A stretch of 64,000 nt of DNA from JALONO01 sp038209965 (lineage in GTDB: Bacteria; Bacteroidota; Bacteroidia; Cytophagales; Thermoflexibacteraceae), in NCBI GenBank assembly GCA_038209965.1, contig JBBQXF010000005.1:19489-83488 (forward strand), in the 5' to 3' direction. Positions 25,086 to 33,403 of this stretch are shown here, piece by piece. The translations under genes and the position numbers were made by a program. The notes under the pieces are model-generated. The model was given only the letters and a program-made list of their open reading frames with translations, did no database searches and was not told the origin of the DNA. Every line of letters begins with the position of its first letter. Position 1 is the first letter of the stretch.

Positions 25086-26759
25086 TTATGCGTACATGAT
25101 CTTGTAATATTCGTCGGCCATCCGGTCGGCATCGAACTGCGGGTACACATCGTGCATACTGTTTTTCATCATTTGGAGCCAATGTGCAGGATGGTCATAA
25201 TAACGCGGGATCACCTTGTTTTCCAAGATGTTGAACAGTTGGTCGCGGTCATGGATGTCTTGGTGCTCGGTTGATTTGGTCAGATCGGCGGGCTGGATGA
25301 TGAAGCTGTTCACCTCATCATTGGCAAACTCGGGAATCCAGCCGTCGGAAATGGACAGGTTGATGGCCCCGTTCATGGCGGCGGTCATGCCGCTGGTGCC
25401 CGAAGCCTCGCGGGGGCGGCGTGGGGTGTTGAGCCACACATCAGCCCCTTCCTTGGCAATGCGCGACAGTTCCAGTTCGTAACCAGTCAAAATGGCGCAG
25501 TTGGGCAGGTGCTTGGTCATCTCCACAATATAGTTGAACGTCCCGGTCGCATTTTGGTCGCTGGGGTAGGGTTTACCGGCCCAAATCACTTGGATCGGGT
25601 GTTTTTTGCTGCGCAACAGCTTCTCGAAGCGGGCCATGTCGCGCAGGATGAGATCGGGCCGTTTGTAGGCCGCAAACCGCCGCGCCCACACGATGGTCAG
25701 CACGGAGGGGTCAAACCAAGTGCCGGTCTGGTTGGCCACCAGCCGGAACAGTTCCTGTTTCATTTCCTTTTTACGGCTCAGTAGGTGGGCATCGTCGCCA
25801 GTGTCGTAGGCATGCTGGAGCTGTGGATCCACCCAGTATTTGCGGTTTTGGGCGTTGGTGATCGAGGTAATCTCGCACACCCCGTCGGCTTCGCCCCACA
25901 TTTGGCGCGACACTACCCCGTGGAGCTTGGATACTCCATTGGCTTTGCGGGACAGGTTGAGGGCGGCCAGCGTGTAGTCAAACACCGAGCGGGCCGCTTG
26001 CCCAGCCACAATGAGGGCCTCGCCAGTGGGCACTTTGCCGAAGAATTTCATCAAGTGCAACAGGTGGGTGTCGTGGGTTTCGTTCCCCGCTTTTTCGGGT
26101 GTGTGGGTGGTGAACACCAGCCGCTTTTTCACTTCGGCCTGATCCCGGCCATGTTTGTCGTACAAGTGGAAGGCCAGTGGCAGGGCGTGGCCTTCGTTCA
26201 TGTGGTAGAGGTCGGCCCCGCCGAGGGCATCCACCACCTTGGCCCCGCCAATGCCCAGCACAATGCTCTGGGCCACACGGGTAAGTTCGTTGCCGTCGTA
26301 GAGTCGCCCGGTAATGGTGCGCGACACGGCATCATTTTCGGCAATATCGGTGGAGAGCAGGTAAATGGGGGCAGTACCAAACGTTTCGGCCCGGAGACAG
26401 TATGCTTTTACCCAGACCTCGCCATCGGAAATGGGCACGCTGACTTTAATGCCAGTGTCCTCCAAAAAATTGTAGTTTTTTTCTTGGAACAGGACATCCA
26501 TCTGGCCGCTGGCCTTGCGCACCTGATCATAGTAGCCGGTGGACCACAGCATGGTGATCCCGATCAAGTTTTGCTTGAGGTCAAACGCACTCCGCATGTG
26601 CGATCCGGCCAAAAAGCCCAGCCCGCCCGAGTAGGTCTTGAGGCTTTGGTCAATGGCAATCTCCATCGAGAAATAGGCAACGCGCTGGCTGTAAGCAGGG
26701 GCGGGGGTGTAGGGATGGTGCCAAGTGCTGTACTTGGCCCCGTTGGTTAAATGGATCAT
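25086..26759 (-). CDS. alpha-glucan phosphorylase family protein lacking the PLP lysine
   Basis: A 557-residue GT35-family protein of the short alpha-glucan phosphorylase type. Family landmarks include YFSMEIAIDQSLKTYSGGLGFLAG near the N-terminus (seen as a continuous region), GHALPLAFHLYD, FTTHTPEKAGNE, WARRFAAYKRPDLI and VWLNTPRRPREASGTSGM. In PLP-dependent phosphorylases the segment after GTSG carries the Schiff-base lysine. Here it reads GTSGMTAAMNG, with Thr459 at the expected Lys position. The protein may therefore not be a PLP phosphorylase, or may use a shifted residue. The frame extends to 26912, but ATG 26759 matches the family start. It is divergent from the DPP-IV-like gene. Confidence 0.85.
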   Translation of the reverse strand: MIHLTNGAKYSTWHHPYTPAPAYSQRVAYFSMEIAIDQSLKTYSGGLGFLAGSHMRSAFDLKQNLIGITMLWSTGYYDQVRKASGQMDVLFQEKNYNFLEDTGIKVSVPISDGEVWVKAYCLRAETFGTAPIYLLSTDIAENDAVSRTITGRLYDGNELTRVAQSIVLGIGGAKVVDALGGADLYHMNEGHALPLAFHLYDKHGRDQAEVKKRLVFTTHTPEKAGNETHDTHLLHLMKFFGKVPTGEALIVAGQAARSVFDYTLAALNLSRKANGVSKLHGVVSRQMWGEADGVCEITSITNAQNRKYWVDPQLQHAYDTGDDAHLLSRKKEMKQELFRLVANQTGTWFDPSVLTIVWARRFAAYKRPDLILRDMARFEKLLRSKKHPIQVIWAGKPYPSDQNATGTFNYIVEMTKHLPNCAILTGYELELSRIAKEGADVWLNTPRRPREASGTSGMTAAMNGAINLSISDGWIPEFANDEVNSFIIQPADLTKSTEHQDIHDRDQLFNILENKVIPRYYDHPAHWLQMMKNSMHDVYPQFDADRMADEYYKIMYA

Positions 26760-26877
26760 CGTTGAGAAATGAAGGTTCAGTTGCTTGGTGAACAGCCAAA
26801 TATAAACAAGACCCACCGAAAAAGCCGTGGATCGCACCGATCTTCCCCTAAATTGCGGCACAAAAACCCATATTGTT

Positions 26878-29127
26878 ATGCAACAGACCATTTTGGGCCA
26901 GCCACGGCCCACTTATTTTGGCCACCAATCCTTGCGTTTGGTAGTTTTTATGGCGTGTTTGTGCTTGGCTTTCTCGAGCTTGGCCCAGCAACGTTACCAG
27001 AGCTTGGCCGAAGCCTTGCAGGCTGGCCGGGAACTGTCGGGTGCATTTGGCCCCACCAGTGTGAACTGGATCAATAACGGGGAAAAATATTCGTTCATTG
27101 CCGGGGGCGGTATCCTCAAGTCGTTCACCCCGGCCACGGGCAAAGAAGAGGAGCTTTTCAATGCGGCGGGCCTCAAATTTCCCGACCGCGATGCTGCGTT
27201 TGACTATCAGTCGTTTCAATTTTCCCAAGATTCCAAGTATTTGCTGTTTCAGTGCAATTTCCGGCCGGTTTGGCGGTTTTCGGGCAATTCGGATTATTAC
27301 GCCTATTCTATTGCCGATAAAACCCTGCAACTGGCGGCCAAAGATGCCCGCACGGCCCAGTTATCGCCCGATGGCAAAAAAGTGGGTTATGAGCGCGACG
27401 GCAATTTGTATGTCTATGATTTTGCCACCAAACAAGAAACCCAACTGACCAACGATGCCCAAGAGGAATTGTACAATGGCCGTTTCGGTTGGGCCTACGA
27501 GGAGGAATTTGCCCTGGCCCAAGCGTGGATCTGGTCGCCGGACAGCAAGCAGATCGCCTTTTGGCAGTCTGACGAGCGCAATGTGCCGCTGTTCCAAATG
27601 ACTGACTATGCGGGCAAGCACCCGCATTATGACAAGTTGCGCTACCCCAAGGTGGGCGATCCCGTGCCCGTGGTGCGCGTCGGCGTGATCGACATCGACA
27701 AGAAAGAGCGGCAATGGATCAACGTGGATCTGGCTGGGGGCTATCTGCCCCGGATGTATTGGACTGCCGTGCCCGGCCAAGTGGCGGTGGTGCACCTGAA
27801 CCGTGCCCAAACTGAACTGAAATTGTACTTTACCGAGGCATCAACCGGCAACACCCGCTTGGTGATGGAGGAGAAATCGGCGGCGTGGATCGATGTGTAC
27901 GATTTCTTTGCGGGCATGACCCACTATTTCAATTTCCCGCAGGGCGTACAGGAGTTCTATTGGATTTCGGATCGCGATGGGCACAACCACCTCTACCGCT
28001 ACGATTACGCGGGCAAACTATTGGGCCAAGTGACCAGTGGCAACTTTGACGTGGTCACGGTGCCGTTGGTGGATCCGAAAAAGAAACTGGTCTATTATGT
28101 ATCGACCGAGCAATCACCCATGGAACGCCACCTTTACGCCATCGGGATTGACGGTAAAAAGAAAAAGCAACTCACCCAAACGGCTGGGCGGCACGCTATC
28201 GATCTGGCCCCCAACGGCAGTTATTATTTGGATCGGTATTCCAACATCCAGACCCCGACCCAAGTGGAATTATGGGACACCCAGGGCAAGATGCTCAAAA
28301 AATTGGAGGACAATGCCAAGGTGGCCGCTTTCATCAAGTCCCATGCCTATGCACCCCGCGAGTTGGTCAATTTCGCCACTTCCGATGGCCAGAAACTGGA
28401 TGCCTACTTGGTCAAGCCCATCGGCTTTGATGAAAACAAAAAATACCCAGTGGTGCTCAATATCTACGGCGGCCCCGGATCGCAGTCGGTTTACAATGAG
28501 TTTGGCCGCGATACTTGGGAGCAATGGCTGGCCCAAGAAGGCTACATCGTGGCCAGCGTCAACAACCGGGGCAGCGGCAATTACGGCAAGTCATTCAAAA
28601 CCGTGGTCTTTGAGCGCCTCGGCGAATATGAGAGCAAGGATTTTGTGGAGACCATGAACTATCTCAAAACCCAGAAATGGGTGGATGGCGACAACTTGGC
28701 CATTCGGGGCCACAGCTACGGCGGCTACATGGCCAGCTACACCATGCTCACCCACCCCGGCGTGTTCAAGGTAGCGCTGGTGGGTGCGCCCGTGACGGAC
28801 TGGCGGCTCTATGACTGCATTTACACCGAGCGGTACATGGGCCTACTGCCCCAGAACGAAGCCGCCTACGTAAAATCGGCCCCGACGACGCACGCCGGCA
28901 ACCTGAAGGGCCACATGTTCATCGCCCACTCTACGATGGACGAAAATGTCCATGTCCAGAACACCTTCCAGTTGGTGAAGGCCCTGATCGACAAAGGCAA
29001 AGATGCCGACTTGCGCATCTATCCGCCCGGTGCGCACGGGGTGGCTTACAGTGCCCAGAGCCGCCTGCTGCTCTTTAGCCAATATACCAACTACCTCAAC
29101 AAACATTTGAAGGGAATGGGGCAATAA
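26878..29127 (+). CDS. secreted S9 family dipeptidyl-peptidase IV-like peptidase
   Basis: A 749-residue exported serine peptidase that removes N-terminal dipeptides, typically X-Pro. There is an N-terminal signal sequence (hydrophobic core about 22-35, ending SSLAQQ). An eight-bladed propeller (about 45-480) contains WAYEEEFALAQAW with the double Glu that anchors the substrate N-terminus. The C-terminal hydrolase domain has GHSYGGY with Ser613, Asp688 in STMDENVH and His720 in GAHGV. All catalytic residues are present. ATG 26878 was chosen over the frame start at 26827. It is monocistronic, ended by a 19-bp hairpin. Confidence 0.93.
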   Translation: MQQTILGQPRPTYFGHQSLRLVVFMACLCLAFSSLAQQRYQSLAEALQAGRELSGAFGPTSVNWINNGEKYSFIAGGGILKSFTPATGKEEELFNAAGLKFPDRDAAFDYQSFQFSQDSKYLLFQCNFRPVWRFSGNSDYYAYSIADKTLQLAAKDARTAQLSPDGKKVGYERDGNLYVYDFATKQETQLTNDAQEELYNGRFGWAYEEEFALAQAWIWSPDSKQIAFWQSDERNVPLFQMTDYAGKHPHYDKLRYPKVGDPVPVVRVGVIDIDKKERQWINVDLAGGYLPRMYWTAVPGQVAVVHLNRAQTELKLYFTEASTGNTRLVMEEKSAAWIDVYDFFAGMTHYFNFPQGVQEFYWISDRDGHNHLYRYDYAGKLLGQVTSGNFDVVTVPLVDPKKKLVYYVSTEQSPMERHLYAIGIDGKKKKQLTQTAGRHAIDLAPNGSYYLDRYSNIQTPTQVELWDTQGKMLKKLEDNAKVAAFIKSHAYAPRELVNFATSDGQKLDAYLVKPIGFDENKKYPVVLNIYGGPGSQSVYNEFGRDTWEQWLAQEGYIVASVNNRGSGNYGKSFKTVVFERLGEYESKDFVETMNYLKTQKWVDGDNLAIRGHSYGGYMASYTMLTHPGVFKVALVGAPVTDWRLYDCIYTERYMGLLPQNEAAYVKSAPTTHAGNLKGHMFIAHSTMDENVHVQNTFQLVKALIDKGKDADLRIYPPGAHGVAYSAQSRLLLFSQYTNYLNKHLKGMGQ

Positions 29128-29208
29128 TAAAACATGCACAGTGCCGCTTTGGGCATACCGTGCGTGTTTTTGCCCAAGCAATTGAAATGAAACAAGCGTT
29201 TCGACAAT

Positions 29209-29249
29209 ACAAATGCCGCTATTTTGATCATCAAAATAGCGGCATTTGT
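29209..29249. terminator. 19-bp perfect bidirectional terminator-like hairpin
   Basis: ACAAATGCCGCTATTTTGA (29209-29227) pairs without mismatch with 29231-29249, leaving loop TCA. It sits between the convergent peptidase (+) and sugar isomerase-like (-) genes. The arms end in ATTT/AAAT and are followed by TGTG, so this may work as a terminator or as a transcript barrier in both directions. Confidence 0.75.
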
Positions 29250-29288
29250 GTGGTAGGGTACTCAATTCAACGCAAACCAGTAAACGGC

Positions 29289-30344
29289 TTATCCAATCCC
29301 AAGCAACTTCTTGTTCAGGGCTTCATCGGTGCCGGTCGTGGCAAAGTCATCAAACGCCCGGGCGGTCACTTCGATGATGTGGCTGGCGATGAACGGCGCT
29401 CCCTCGGCGGCACCCTGATCCGGCGATTTGATGCAACATTCCCATTCCAATACCGCCCACGAGGCGTAGTCATATTGGGCCAGTTTGCTAAAAATCCCAC
29501 TGAAGTCCACTTGGCCATCGCCCAGGGAGCGGAACCGCCCGGCCCGCTGCACCCAGTTCTGAAACCCGCTGTACACGCCCTGCTTGCCCGTTGGGTTGAA
29601 CTCTGCATCTTTGACGTGGAAAGCTTTGATGCGCTCGTGGTAAAAGTCAATAAATTGCAAATAATCAAGTTGTTGGAGCACAAAGTGGCTCGGGTCGTAA
29701 TTGATGTTGGCCCGGGGGTGGCCGCCGAGCGCCTCGAGGAACATCTCGAACGTGATCCCGTCGTGGAGATCCTCGCCCGGGTGGAGTTCGTAGCACACGT
29801 CCACGCCCTGCTCGTCAAAGGCATTGAGGATTGGCCGCCAGCGGTTGGCCAGCTCGGTGAACCCCGTCTCGACCAGCCCGCTGGGCCGCTGGGGCCAAGG
29901 GTAGAGGTAGGGCCACAGCAGGGCACCCGAGAACGATACGTGCGTGTCCAGGCCCAAGTGGCGGCTGGCCTTGGCCGCGTATTTGAGTTGCTGCACCGCC
30001 CATTCAGTACGGGCCTTGGGGTGGTTGTGCATTTCGGCCGGGGCAAAACTGTCGAACATGCTGTCATAAGCTGGGTGGACAGCGACCAACTGGCCCTGCA
30101 AGTGGGTGGCCAGCTCAGTGATGACCACCCCGGCTTCTTTGGCAGTACCAGCCAGTTCATCGCAATAAGTTTTGCTCTCGGCAGCCAGTTTGAGGTCAAT
30201 GCACCGGCCGTCCCAAGTGGGCACTTGTACGCCCACGTAGCCCAGATCGGCGGCCCATTGGCAAATGGTCTTGAAATTGTTGAACGGGGCAGCTTCGCCC
30301 ATAAATTGAGCGAGGAAAATGGCCGGGCCTTGGATAGTTTTCAT
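29289..30344 (-). CDS. sugar phosphate isomerase/epimerase-like TIM barrel
   Basis: A 351-residue AP-endonuclease-2/xylose-isomerase-like TIM barrel. Metal-ligand candidates typical of the family are visible: Glu in ITELATH, Glu-His in CYELHPGEDLHDG, Asp-His in NYDPSHF, His in AFHVKDAEF and Glu in AVLEWECCI. Relatives annotated as sugar isomerases or epimerases act on keto-sugars or inositol derivatives in myo-inositol or plant-sugar degradation. No such pathway genes are adjacent, so the substrate is unknown. There is no signal peptide. It is single, with a terminator at its 3' side. Confidence 0.85.
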   Translation of the reverse strand: MKTIQGPAIFLAQFMGEAAPFNNFKTICQWAADLGYVGVQVPTWDGRCIDLKLAAESKTYCDELAGTAKEAGVVITELATHLQGQLVAVHPAYDSMFDSFAPAEMHNHPKARTEWAVQQLKYAAKASRHLGLDTHVSFSGALLWPYLYPWPQRPSGLVETGFTELANRWRPILNAFDEQGVDVCYELHPGEDLHDGITFEMFLEALGGHPRANINYDPSHFVLQQLDYLQFIDFYHERIKAFHVKDAEFNPTGKQGVYSGFQNWVQRAGRFRSLGDGQVDFSGIFSKLAQYDYASWAVLEWECCIKSPDQGAAEGAPFIASHIIEVTARAFDDFATTGTDEALNKKLLGIG

Positions 30345-30499
30345 CTTTTTGCGGAAAAATTGGAAGTTTCGCGGCTAAATTAGCGGATTATTGCATTAAA
30401 CTTTGTCTGTCAACGCCAAAAAACAAGTTTTTGCCCCCTTAATTTGTTTGATAAAAGGGAAATTTGCATATTTGTTTTTTTCTAATCTTTACATGCACC

Positions 30500-30949
30500 A
30501 TGCTTAACCTTGAACCATTTTACCAAATCGTGCAGGAGAGTATCCGCGAACTGAATGTGGATCCCGATGGCTGCCGGACTGAAAAAACAGGTCAGTGGGA
30601 CCTAAAAAAAGGCTCGGCAAGTATTTGGGTGGACGTTTTTCTCTCTAAACAGAACGAAGACTACGGCTATCTGCAAGTGATGGCCCCCATCATCAAAGTA
30701 CCGGACACCCGCCGCGAAGAGTTTTACCGCGAACTGCTCGAGGTCAACTATGGCCTGTATGGGGTAGCTTTCAACGTGTACAATGATTGGGTCTATCTCA
30801 AAGGGATCCGCGAACTGGAAGATCTGAGCAAAGAGGAGGCCACGGCCCTGCTCAATCGTATTGGCAGCTATGCCGATGATTATGATGATTATTTCAAGAA
30901 CAAATATTACGCACCTTTTTCTTCGGGTGGGCGCGCTCCCGCCAGTTGA
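30500..30949 (+). CDS. YbjN-domain protein
   Basis: A 149-residue acidic cytoplasmic protein with an alpha/beta pattern resembling YbjN-type proteins, a chaperone-like fold related to type III secretion chaperones. SIWVDVFLSKQN, YLQVMAPI and ELLEVNYGLYGVAFN fit the family. The C-terminus is acidic (DDYDDYF) and then Ser/Gly/Arg-rich. The role is unknown; YbjN affects stress and motility in E. coli. ATG 30500 is preferred over the frame start at 30464. A perfect 15-bp terminator lies about 25 bases downstream. Confidence 0.7.
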   Translation: MLNLEPFYQIVQESIRELNVDPDGCRTEKTGQWDLKKGSASIWVDVFLSKQNEDYGYLQVMAPIIKVPDTRREEFYRELLEVNYGLYGVAFNVYNDWVYLKGIRELEDLSKEEATALLNRIGSYADDYDDYFKNKYYAPFSSGGRAPAS

Positions 30950-30974
30950 GGCACTCACTGATTTGACAAAAAGC

Positions 30975-31008
30975 AAAAAGATCCGGCACAACGGTGCCGG
31001 ATCTTTTT
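30975..31008. terminator. bidirectional intrinsic terminator
   Basis: AAAAAGATCCGGCAC (30975-30989) pairs perfectly with GTGCCGGATCTTTTT (30994-31008) around loop AACG. It ends both the YbjN-like gene (+) and the split SRPBCC gene (-). Confidence 0.95.
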
Positions 31009-31020
31009 GGGTAGAGTCAC

Positions 31021-31566
31021 TTAGCGGTTGGAGACTTCTTTTTTCTCAGCCAATTGGCTCAAGTTTAACAGTGCTTTTTCCAAATCTGGGCCCATTGACC
31101 CATCCATAAACAGGCCCTCATACCGATTGATGGGATTGAAGCCCAAATTCACGTCCAATCGGCACGTCACCTTGGTTCCACCAGCTTCAGGGTTCATTTG
31201 AAAAGTGAGCCAAGTCTTGTTGCGCGCATAATCTAAGCTAACTTCCACCAGCACCGGGTGCTGGCTGTCGGTGATCAATAATTGGCCATTGCCCAAACTT
31301 GGGTGTTGGCTGGTCCAAGCATAAGTGGCGCCACCTCCCGACATGGGTCCCGTTTAGTTGATTTCCATGGTGGGATCGATGTCAAGCCAAGGTGACCACT
31401 TCTCCCAGTTCTTTAGAGTATTTACTTGTGCAAACACGGTTTCGGGGGCGGAGTCCACCACCAAACTGCGCTCGATGTGGGCGTAAGAAGGCAGCAATAA
31501 GCCGCTGGCCATAAACAAAGCCAGCAGCCCGAGCGGTAAAACAATGAATAGTTTTAGTGATTTCAT
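31021..31566 (-). pseudogene. SRPBCC (polyketide cyclase-like) gene interrupted by one stop codon
   Basis: Two adjacent frames, 31354-31566 and 31021-31344, lie in the same phase and read as one SRPBCC protein of about 181 codons. A membrane or signal segment at the N-terminus (about 5-27) is followed by SLVVDSAPETVFAQVNTLKNW and WSPWLDIDPTMEIN, and then TAA at 31354-31356. After the stop, codons continue TGPMSGGGATYAW, which is where family members have a Tyr followed by the same type of sequence. A single T/C-to-A change would convert a Tyr codon to TAA. The rest looks intact, so the inactivation is recent, or the base is a sequencing error. It has a terminator and no partner genes. Confidence 0.8.
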
Positions 31567-31827
31567 TATTGATAGTCGTGAAAAAGTAAGCTAAAAACAG
31601 TGCCAGAAAGCAGCCCTAAGCTAATTGGGCGTTGATTGGAATTGCTCAGTTGCATAAAGTAGGCCAGATCGGCGATCATGACATCAGGCAACTATTAGTG
31701 GATACGCAGCATTTTCCGTAAAATAGGTGCAGACACGGGGTGCGTTGACTAGTTGTACGTTGACAGGCCCGTCTTGGTTTTGGTGGAGGGGCCTTAAAGC
31801 CAGTTAAGTTTCGTTTTTATTGAAAAG
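31567..31827. other. intergenic region upstream of the nuclease gene
   Basis: About 260 bases between the start of the SRPBCC pseudogene (-) and the nuclease promoter. I see no gene, RNA structure or repeat here. Confidence 0.5.
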
Positions 31828-31858
31828 TTGTAAATAGTTATTGTTTTTGTTACATTTG
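31828..31858 (+). promoter_or_regulatory. promoter of the nuclease gene
   Basis: TTG (31828-31830), 20 bases, then TACATTTG (31851-31858): a full match to the Bacteroidota -33/-7 pattern, about 35 bases before ATG 31893. Confidence 0.75.
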
Positions 31859-31892
31859 TAAGGTTAATAATAAAAGTAAAACCATAGGTTCT

Positions 31893-32795
31893 ATGTTATT
31901 AGGTTATCGTCTTCCCCTATTTTATATCAAATGGGCATCGCACATCCTGATTTTGTGCCTTTGCGCGGTATTGGTGTGCAACAGTTGCCGGTATGTGGTC
32001 CTCAGTCCCGTCACTACCCGCGATCTGCCCGGGCGGGATGCCCATTTGGCCCTGGGCAACCCCAGCAACGCTACCGCCAGTATGGCCAATTATGACAACT
32101 ATTTAATGGAGAAGGTCCAGTATGCCCTTTCTTACAATCGGTCGCGCGGCTGCGCCAACTGGGTGAGCTGGCACTTGGGCAAGGCATGGCGCGGCGCGGC
32201 CCCCCGGCAAAACAATTTCCGCAGTGATCCCGCCCTGCCCGCTGGCTGGGAGCGGGCCAAGACGAATGATTACACCAATACGGGTTTTGATCGGGGCCAT
32301 ATCTGCCCATCGGATGACCGGGACGGGAGCATTGAGGACAACTCTGCCACATTCGTGATGACCAACATCATGCCCCAAGCTCCCGAGAACAACCAGCAAA
32401 CTTGGCGTTTTCTGGAGGAATATTGCCGCAAGTTGGTTTCTCAGGGCAATGAGCTGTATATCATCGCCGGCAGTTACGGCCGAGGGGGCACCGGGAGCAA
32501 AGGCGGGCGTACCAGCACCATTGCCGATGGGCGAATCGTGGTGCCGGCCCGCACCTGGAAAGTCATCTTGGTGTTGAGCGATGGCGGCAATGACCTGGGC
32601 CGCGTGGCGCAAGACACCCGGATCATTGCGGTCAGTATGCCCAATACCCAAAGTGTCACTGACAAGGAATGGGGCCAATACCGGGTAAGTGTAGATGAGC
32701 TGGAGAGTGCCACTGGTCTCGATTTTTTCAGTAAGTTGCCCGCCAATTTGCAACGAAGCCTTGAGTCAGGGGAGGATAGTGGGCCAACCAAATGA
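31893..32795 (+). CDS. secreted DNA/RNA non-specific endonuclease (NUC family)
   Basis: A 300-residue nuclease of the Serratia NucA/endonuclease G type. FDRGHICPSDDR contains the DRGH motif with the general-base His, and an Asn in NIMPQAPENNQ would bind Mg2+. An N-terminal hydrophobic segment (about 13-30) followed by Cys pairs (VCNSC) suggests export, possibly as a lipoprotein, although the lipobox is not exact. It probably degrades extracellular nucleic acid for nutrition or defence. It has its own strong promoter. No inhibitor gene follows; the next 600 bases hold no supported gene. Confidence 0.9.
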   Translation: MLLGYRLPLFYIKWASHILILCLCAVLVCNSCRYVVLSPVTTRDLPGRDAHLALGNPSNATASMANYDNYLMEKVQYALSYNRSRGCANWVSWHLGKAWRGAAPRQNNFRSDPALPAGWERAKTNDYTNTGFDRGHICPSDDRDGSIEDNSATFVMTNIMPQAPENNQQTWRFLEEYCRKLVSQGNELYIIAGSYGRGGTGSKGGRTSTIADGRIVVPARTWKVILVLSDGGNDLGRVAQDTRIIAVSMPNTQSVTDKEWGQYRVSVDELESATGLDFFSKLPANLQRSLESGEDSGPTK

Positions 32796-33307
32796 GCGCA
32801 ATAAATTAGGCTTTCAGGAATGAATTATTTCGCTGGGCCTTTTGTTAAAAGTAAGAGTGTTTGCTTGAATGGGTTACATTCAGGATTGGAACGTATATAA
32901 ACAAGCCGGCAATCAAGCGGCCCACGAGCTGGATTAGTTGTCCTTGTTTTGGAAAAGTTTGTGTGGGTGGTCGGCTTGTCTTGACCAACCAGCTAAGTAA
33001 GCTTTACAGCGCCCTGTTTGTCAACTACAAGGCCCACACTGGTACGCAGGGCTGGGCCTATAAAGGGACAGATCTTGGGGTGTTAGGGTAATACTGTTTG
33101 TGGTTCAAGCGGTTCAGCGGGGCAATTGCCGCATCTCCCAACAGAGGATTTTCAGACAAATGCGCGCTTTATCCAACAGCTCGGTTTCGATTATTGTTCT
33201 TATTTTTACCGGATTGTACATTGCCCGAAGCAAGCCCTAGTAGCAGTTGTTTTGAGGTGCCTTAGCCGCACCTTATTGGGTGAGCGGCAAAACATTATGG
33301 ACAAGGC
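32796..33307. other. intergenic region without a recognisable gene
   Basis: About 510 bases between the nuclease gene and the infB promoter. Two short open frames (32861-33091 and 33126-33311, plus strand) have no domain, start context or codon pattern that I can support. No terminator-like hairpin is evident. Confidence 0.5.
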
Positions 33308-33338
33308 TTGAAAAACTTGTTAAAAATGCCTAATTTTG
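33308..33338 (+). promoter_or_regulatory. promoter of infB
   Basis: TTG (33308-33310), 20 bases, then TAATTTTG (33331-33338), followed by a leader of about 60 bases to ATG 33404. It shows that infB is transcribed independently here. Confidence 0.75.
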
Positions 33339-33403
33339 TATGTAAAACAATTGTATCGACACTATTTAGTATCGCAACCAACCCAACCTTGTAAATTTAT
33401 AGT

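Noticed and set aside
25783..26750. Plus-strand frame opposite the phosphorylase-like gene
   Set aside because: Antisense shadow with no recognisable protein features.
32861..33311. Two short frames between the nuclease gene and infB
   Set aside because: No conserved features, no start context and no promoter; treated as non-coding.
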